Assembly (NCBI GenBank): GCA_964036275.1
Contig: OZ038434.1
Coordinates: forward strand, 9,877,060-9,941,059
DNA length: 64,000 nt
From: Litoditis marina
Lineage: Eukaryota > Nematoda > Chromadorea > Rhabditida > Rhabditidae
Direction: 5' to 3'
Position 1 is the first letter of the stretch; each line of letters begins with the position of its first letter. Position numbers and translations under genes: made by a program. The notes under the pieces were generated by a model. The model saw only the letters and a program-made list of their open reading frames with translations, had not been told where the DNA came from and did not search any database. Of the stretch, positions 57,897 to 64,000 are shown one piece after another.

Positions 57897-58741
57897 ACTC
57901 ACAACATGTACGCCATGATGCAGCAGCCGGAGGACTGTTACGATCAGCCTGAGGCTATTTTGTTTCGTCTTCTACTCGTGGCCGAGAGAAATCGCGAATC
58001 CTATCAGGTACGGTAGTTTTTCTTCCGAGACCATTTTTGGGTTGTCTGGCAGTTCATAGTTTAGACAGGAGACGGTTACGGTAGGTTTTCGTTCCAAGAT
58101 CATTTTTACGTTTACTGGCCGATAACATCGGGTGTATAAAGTTCAATGGTTTTTGAGGTCCGACTTTTCTCCAGAAAAGAATGCTCTGTTTGACGCACTT
58201 GTGCGAGAAGTGAAAATGGGTCCAGTATCGAGTTTTTACAGTTCATGCCACCTATAATATAGCTTTTATTGAGAAATAATATTCGGAAATGACCTGTGAG
58301 CACAAGATTTGTAGCTGTGCGCTAACCACTGCGCTATTAGAGAACATAACAGCCGGTAATGAAATCGAAGACATGCGCATACACAGCAAAAAGTGAGGTA
58401 TACAGTACTCTACGCCTTTCATTTGATAATGACTATAGTAAGATCAAACTACAACATATATTCGGTAATGTACTCGAAGTAAATTGAATCCCGTAAAGTT
58501 TGCATTCTAATGAGGCATTGTGCACTTTGTCATGCACGTTTCTGAGTTGTGCTGTGTTTAACATGTTTCACGTGACTGTCTAATTGACTAACAGTCTACG
58601 TTTGATTCTTTGCAGATCTTCGCCCGCTACTGTTCGGTGGCGGATACGGTAATTGAGAAGACCGCGGACGTTCTGCGACAACGTGCGCGCGCCGCGAAAT
58701 CGGCTCCAATGATGGAGAAGCGACGAGTCAAGTTGGATTAA
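57897..58741 (+). CDS. Two orphan terminal exons of an unrecognised protein
   Basis: Exons 57897-58007 (phase 0-0) and 58616-58741 (TAA at 58739-58741) have good codon use and clean splice sites. They encode MYAMMQQPEDCYDQ, FRLLLVAERNRES, then a helical Ala/Arg-rich end finishing MMEKRRVKLD. Residues look cytosolic and helical, unlike the DUF281 part. They could be the end of a separate gene, a short protein starting at Met in the first exon, or the end of a longer transcript (the donor AAG|GTTGAC within 52885-53020 is also phase 0). AATAAA lies at 59302-59307. Confidence 0.55.
58296..58415 (-). mobile_element. tRNA-derived SINE-like repeat, copy D
   Basis: GCGCTAACCACTGCGCTATTA (A box, reversed) then, further on, GAGGTATACAGTACTC matching the 5' part of the other copies. 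The B-box end is worn. It lies in the intron between the two orphan exons. Confidence 0.6.
58487..58602. mobile_element. Fold-back repeat, GTCACGTAAAG family
   Basis: CCCGTAAAGTTTGCATTC to TTTCACGTGACTGTC, then ATTGACTAACA shared with the copy at 11131, showing that the repeat extends past the inverted end. It lies just before the acceptor of the last exon. Confidence 0.7.
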
Positions 58742-58789
58742 GGCCAAATAGGGGTGGAATCTGGGGAATATTATAGTTTTACGCGGTTT

Positions 58790-58990
58790 TATTGTGGCGA
58801 AACGTGAACTTTGATGGGTATTATCGATTCTGTCATGGTAGAATCTGGTGAAACTGAAATTTCACGTAATATTATCGATTGTATCATGGTAGATTCTAAT
58901 AAAACGTGAATTTTCACGTGGTTTCATCGAGTTTATCGGGGTAAGATCTCGTGAAACGTAAAATTTCACGTGGGCTACTATGTTTTTCGT
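58790..58990. repeat. Degenerate ~65-70-b repeats in the 3' UTR
   Basis: Three units of the form GTGAA...ATTATCGATT(C/G)T(G)TCATGGTAGA(A)TCT, each flanked by AAACGTGAA or TTTCACG. They begin ~50 b after the stop of the orphan exons. Confidence 0.65.
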
Positions 58991-59880
58991 GAAATTTTAC
59001 GTTTTTCCAGATTTCACCCATCTTCTAGTGCCAAATTGCTTGTTTTATAGAGTGTTGTATAGTTTGTGAAGCTTCAACGGTTTATAGAGTCGGTTCGAGC
59101 ATATTTGAAGGGCTGTTGAAGCTTCAGCAGTTTTATCGTGTTTTAAATAACCTTTCGAGATTTTATTTTAAAATTTAGGCTTGTTTCATCTGTACTACAG
59201 TGTTTGAAAATGACTACAGCCACCCTTTACTGCACTTTTCATTGTTTTGATGCTAGGTGCATTTTTTCGGGTTGAATAATTCAATGGAACAGCTGTTTGT
59301 TAATAAAATGTTTGATCATCTTATGAATTGATGGAATTAACGTTGTATTGAACATATGGGGAAGTTTAGTCAAAGTTTCGCGGGAGTATTGTTAAATAAT
59401 ACCAATAATATTAAGTCAATAGAGAAAGGGAAGAGAAAGAGGTTGGGAAAGTCTACTAGGGAATTTTATAACTTGGTCCCTCCTGATTGAAATCAGAACT
59501 GTGAAAGTTTGTCAGACTCCGTTTACAATCGGAAAGAAACCTGTTAGAATTTCCATGGATTTGTTTTCACACTGGATGGAACAACGTGGTTTCTCGGTTT
59601 CGAAAGACAAACAAAGAGAGAGACAGAGAGAGTGCAGAGAAAGAGAGAGGTTGGGAAGTCTACCAGGGAACTTTATAACTCGGTCCCTCCTGATGGAAAT
59701 CAGAACTGTGAAGGTTGGTCGGACTCTTTACAAACGGAGAGAAACCTGTTAGAATTTTCATGGATTCGTTTTCAGACTGGATGGAATGTTTTATTTTTTC
59801 TTGTAATTTAAACAGATTTTCAACCATCTTTATTGACAAACGAAACAATCCAAACGAGATAATCGAGAACGAAGGACACT

Positions 59881-62800
59881 TTACTTTCTATCGGCGGCTT
59901 CTGTGCCTTCGATTTCTAGCACTGGCAGGCTTTTGAATGAAATGGACTCCAGTTTCAATAGGATAAACTGTTCCCAGCTCTGAAATTGAGAAAAAAACAG
60001 TAAGTGGCAGTATAAAACATTTAGCATCAAAAGCTGTGAACAGGTGTAGGTAACTCGAAAATAGGCCAAAAATGAGGGTAACTAGAAAATAGGCCAAAAA
60101 TGGCATCAGAATAGAAATTGGAATATCAATGGTTGTAGTTAGAGCACGCATTGAAAAAAGAAAAACACGTAAATTTCCAGTCTCCAATGAAATGGTACAA
60201 TCATTCTACATTTTTGTGCGCCCTGGGAAAAAGCAAAAATATTCTTTGTCAAAAATTACCTTTTCAAAATGCTCAAATCCGTGGGCGGATAGGTCGTGCG
60301 GCAGATTCATCAGAGAGTGCACGAGAAGGGTAGGAAACATGGCCATATCTTTGCTGCTACAGTCAGCACACGAGAGCGCAGAGGCCGCCCAACGGTACAA
60401 TTAGAATCGGCAGGTTGCCCCCGACGGGACCTGGAAAAGCTGTCATCATCGATACATAACAAAAGGTTTATTAATGGAGAATAAATAGGACATAGGGCAT
60501 TGTTCTCCACATGGGAACTAACCTCAGCAGCACACTAATACTGCCGGTTCAAACTTTCAATTTGAACCGGCAGTATTAGTGTGCTGCTGAGGTTAGTTCA
60601 CATGACTGAGACGCCTATAAGAGACTTTAATTTCATTCAAGAAGCAGATGTCAAACTTTCATTCCTTCCGTTATGTGCTCAAAACTGCCACGATGTACAG
60701 TCAATGTCCGCTACTTTTATCACAAATTAATGTATCACCTGCGTATCACACTTGTGGGTGCGCATGTAGTCGTTCAATTCCTCGCACGAGAGTGCTGAGT
60801 GAGAACACACCTCAATCCACCCAGATTCATGTCCTGAAATTACGTAGGGTGGGATCCCAATCAAACTACATTTTTGGAAGAGAGAGAAATTGGCTGCGGC
60901 CTTCTGGACTACGTGCGCGTTCCCTGTTGTAGTTTGCTCGTCGCAAAATATTCGGGTCAATTTCCATGAACGAAGTTGACTGTAGTCGGCTTTCTTCGAT
61001 AAATTGAACAATTTATAGAAACAAGGAGCACCAGAGACTCAAAGATCTCAGAAGATCAGAGACTCTTCAAACGTTCAGAACAACGAAGTAGACACTTGAT
61101 GAAAACGAGTGAAACTGCAGGATGCGCTTGTGGAAAATAGCTGAGCGAATTAGTTTTCCTGATTTACACTACCACTAAGACAGAAAAGACAAAGGTGAAC
61201 TGATTTTGCAGAATATCGCGTTGGGACTAGGCTACGATTGGAATAAAGTCTTGAATATCACCCCTGCTCGCGCTATCGGAAACGTGAAACTCACCAAGGA
61301 AAACCTATCGATAAATTGGCGACACGCGTTCTGCACCTCGCCGTGCGTCTTGGACTTTGGATCGTTCCACTGTTTCACGAGAAAACTGAAAGAACTTTTG
61401 TTAAAAGGTGATTCTTTATTGCAAAATGGCTGTTCGCCGTCTCTGCTTTGCATACGATCAAAGTTTTCAGCCATCTAAATGATGCTGAAGTTTCATCTGA
61501 ATAAATATTCTCTTACGCTCTATCGATGCAAACAATAATCTCTAGGTCATATTTATCCTTCATGATATCTTCTACGTGATAATAATATACGTCTAGTTCA
61601 ATATACTTCTATCGACTATTTTTTTAATTTGAAACGGCAAAACACCATTCTGCGGACGTTTCCGTTGAAAAGAAGGAAACTACATCCAAAACAAGAAAGT
61701 ACCTGTCGAAAACTACATTCGAGGTGTTACCAAGAAGAGAGATTAATACCAGATGCAATCCAATTTGGATTTTGCAGCTCAAAGGCAAGGTCTTCGTCTC
61801 CTGCAATTATGAATTCAACAGAAAGTGACACCATCGCTCATTCTGTTTTTGTAAGAGTTCTATAATCACCTCAAATTTCACGCCATAACTTGGCTCAAAA
61901 TTGACCGATTTTATTCAAATTTCTACCACAGGTTGGAAATGAAGTATAGAAAATTTGCGAATTATTACAAAATGTGATTTGCATATTTGCTCTTTTTTAA
62001 AGAAAAACTAAAAAAAAATGGAGGCGCGCATTAGCCGGATCAAAGACAAATCACGCACAGCGCTTCGCGCTGCGCGCGATTCAGTTGTCACATCAAGCCA
62101 ACTGTCACTCGAATTATCCGATTTTACAAGATCAATAAATTCTCATGATACAAGCTAGAAGCAGGTTGAGGGGTCAATGGCGCCACGCCGTTGAGAAGAC
62201 TTATGCTTCAACTTTCAAAGTATTATAATTATCAGCAACTTCTCGTGCACTGTCTCAATGGTCTCAAAAACATGACTGAAACTCACTGTTATGAGGGCCG
62301 AGGTCGGGGTGAAACGTCCTTTTGTCATTTTTTTCTGAAAATATCGTTTGTCTGATAGGTTTTCAGGTTACAGTTTCACATAAAACTTGTACACAAAATT
62401 TGAAAAAAAAAGCCACGAAAAAAATAAAGCTTGCTCACAGCTCTTCCTAGGTCCTTGAACAGCTTGTTTTTCTTGCTTTCGCGGAAAGTCGGCTCCTCTG
62501 AATTCGACGGTCTGGTAATCTAAAAGAAAAATATTATAGAAAAGTTCGATATAGTTTGGCTTACAGCGGTAGCGAAAATATATGATTATTCAGTCATCAC
62601 ATCAATTATGTGGGCCAAAATTTCTACCGGCAATTAACGGAATCAAATTACAAACATGATTGGACAAGGAAGCTTTCCAAAGTTTTCTGTTTTTGAGGTC
62701 CTGAGATAGTAAAAAAATTTTTAACCCTGCCAGTTAACCTCAACTCAACGAAAAACGCGGTTAAATAAATAATTCGCCTGAAATAGTACAGGACCTAAGA

Positions 62801-63033
62801 AAAAACTGAAATATTGTTTCTCGAAATTAGACGGCTTGGAACTTTTGTCAACGCAGTCTATCTACACTTTTTAATAAGTACACATTTTCATGAAAACAAT
62901 GCAAATTACCCTGTTTGAAGCACGAATCAGCACCAGAGCAAGAGAGGAGGTGAAAACGGACAGGTAGATCACGATAGGAACGTTGTTGAGCAGCCATATC
63001 TGTGAAAGAAATAGTTTTAGTACCATTGAGATG

Positions 63034-63071
<38 letters not shown>

Positions 63072-63879
63072 GAGAGAAAAAGATAGAGAGAGAGAAAAAG
63101 ATAGAGAGAGAGACTACCAGAATGAAAGGTTGGTAGAGAGAAGGAGGGAGAAAGAAGAAAAGAAGAGAGAGTGAAAGGAAGAGCACGAGAAATAAAAGGA
63201 GAGATACTACGAGAATGACAGGTTGACAGAGAGAAATAGAGAGAGAGAGGGAAAAAGAGACAAAGAAAGCGAGAAAGAGGGAGACAGAGAAATAGAGAGA
63301 GATAGGGGGAAAATTGTACAATTGCCCCCCCCCCCCCCCTCACCTTAAGTCCCCCCCGTAGTACTATCACCCCCCTCCCAATACGATTCCCTATAGAGAG
63401 GGGGGTGATTGTAAATGGGGGGTGATTGTAAATGGGGGGTAATTGTACAATGTCGACGTTTAACAATCACCCCCCACAATACAAAATGGGGGGTAATAGT
63501 ACAACCCCGGACCTGTTTAACAATCGCCCCCCCACTCAATCCAAACCTGCAGTAAAGAAGGACGTTGTACAATCACCCCCCCCCTAGGGGTGGGGGCGAT
63601 TGTACTACGGCTCGGATTCCAACCTATTTCGGCTCAAGGGGGGAACGATTGTACAATAAACCCGAGATAGGCAGAAAGAGTCTTCACTCACCATAAATTG
63701 CTTGAGATCCATCAATAGTGAAAAGTGGCAGACTTCCGGAACGATAGACGTGGATAGACTTCGTAGAAGTCCTGAAACACACAGTCTATTTGGCGATACT
63801 TTCCTGTACACGCGCTTAAACAGGTGAACAGAGTGAGATAACGTGTGCACGACCAGTTCGACCGTCAGTGGAAAACTGC
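59881..63879 (-). CDS. Unrecognised multi-exon protein with an in-frame TAA (5' end probably outside window)
   Basis: Minus exons in order: 63810-63879 (tentative), 63692-63771, 62910-62999, 62439-62497, 62287-62334, 61646-61800, 61295-61385, an unresolved link (perhaps 60913-60979), 60739-60833, 60260-60430, 59881-59979. Phases agree except across the unresolved link. Readable motifs: SIHVYRSGSLPLF, MAAQQRSYRDLPVRF, FRESKKNKLFKDLGRA, LDVVSFFSTETSAE, VKQWNDPKSKTHGEVQ, HESGWIEVCSHSAL, NLPHDLSAHGFEHFEK, SWEQFILLKLES, ending EGTEAADRK. The exon 60260-60430 has nine codons, TAA at 60401-60403, then 47 good codons in the same frame. Minus-strand AATAAA at 59829-59834 lies 50 b behind the final stop, which supports the last exon. 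No family is recognised. An earlier end at 60727 (..CDTQVIH) by reading into the intron is possible. Confidence 0.55.
60510..60604. repeat. Near-perfect hairpin, 44-b arms, 7-b loop
   Basis: 60510-60553 and 60561-60604 are reverse complements with a single mismatch (one G/T difference near the outer end); the loop is CTTTCAA. It lies in the minus-strand intron between exons 60739-60833 and 60260-60430. No other copy is in the window. Confidence 0.9.
60860..60950. mobile_element. Palindromic element, GTAGTTTGATC family
   Basis: AATCAAACTACATTT at the left and GTTGTAGTTTGCTCG at the right are inverted. It overlaps the doubtful exon 60913-60979, which lowers trust in that exon. Confidence 0.55.
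61861..62286. other. Intron sequence, nothing else seen
   Basis: No supported exon in this stretch on either strand; it holds a short GCGCTTCGCGCTGCGCG self-complementary run near 62060. Confidence 0.5.
63033..63312. repeat. GA-rich microsatellite block
   Basis: GAGAGA runs with imperfect repeats (GAGAATGACAGGTTG-like and GAATGAAAGGTTG-like spacers). The long minus-strand Ser/Leu-rich frames over it are artefacts. In the preferred model it lies in an intron of the minus-strand gene. Confidence 0.9.
63313..63660. repeat. C/G-tract fold-back element with TTGTACAATC motifs
   Basis: Ends are AATTGTACAATTGCCCCCC and GGGGGGAACGATTGTACAAT. Inside, at least six further blocks pair TTGTA(C/A)A(A/T) or its complement with runs of six or more C or G (GGGGGGTGATTGTAAAT twice in tandem). 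Both strands have G runs, so quadruplexes or hairpins are possible. Confidence 0.75.
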
Positions 63880-64000
63880 CTATTACAATTAACTATAGAA
63901 TATAGAGGAGACACGTTATATAAAAATTGTATTCATTGCAGAACACAAAAGGTTGGCAATATAAGTCTATTATAATAAAAATAATTATATGAGCAGTTGT

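Noticed and set aside
62848..63321. Minus-strand Ser/Leu-rich frame and a hydrophobic (membrane-like) reading of exon 62910-62999
   Set aside because: The first is the GA tract. The second needs an 11-b micro-exon to rejoin exon 62439; the soluble frame joins both neighbours in phase.
63313..63660. Telomeric or CRISPR-like array
   Set aside because: Units vary in length, spacing and orientation, and the genome is eukaryotic; a fold-back or satellite is a better fit.

Overview
The window is a piece of a nematode nuclear genome, most likely from a rhabditid. Coding exons are short and flanked by GT donors and TTTTCAG-type acceptors. Two recognisable families (an OLRN-1/Raw-like protein and a DUF281 poly-threonine protein) fit Caenorhabditis-type worms. 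Intergenic DNA is AT-rich and full of small fold-back elements, tRNA-derived SINE-like repeats and CT/GA microsatellites. Gene models here were built by hand from reading frame, codon use and phase agreement between neighbouring exons; no database search was run.

Layout. 1-6000 (+): the 3' half of a Crumbs-family single-pass membrane protein with a Ser/Thr/Pro- and acid-rich ectodomain, one membrane segment and an EERLI end. 6.9-30.2 kb: no convincing complete gene; MITEs, a 45-bp minisatellite, a ~140-bp tandem repeat and CT/GA tracts. It may be the upstream intron and regulatory space of the next gene. 30181-40312 (+): an olrn-1 (Drosophila raw-like) gene with a nucleoside 2-deoxyribosyltransferase-like N-terminal domain, a hydrophobic segment and a cytosolic tail, and an apparent internal promoter near 33.26 kb. 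42497-46365 (-): a lysine-rich low-complexity protein, tail to tail with olrn-1. 47508-50908 (+): a complete small secreted protein gene whose introns hold several repeat families. 52885-55844 (+): a DUF281 secreted protein with a poly-Thr linker, interrupted at its last codons by a 1.9-kb inverted-repeat element (55783-57681). 57897-58741 (+): two orphan terminal exons. 59881-63879 (-): an unrecognised multi-exon gene, probably running past the right edge, carrying an in-frame TAA in an otherwise open exon.

The most interesting points are: the element that landed in the DUF281 reading frame with a clean TAA duplication, so that the ancestral C-terminus can be read across it; a MITE terminal repeat that appears to supply a 5' splice site; the in-frame TAA in the 60.3-kb exon; a 44-bp near-perfect hairpin in the adjoining intron; and a lysine-rich gene open in two frames through six exons, which one choice of splice donor would switch. 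The genes are unrelated in function as far as can be seen; nothing suggests an operon.
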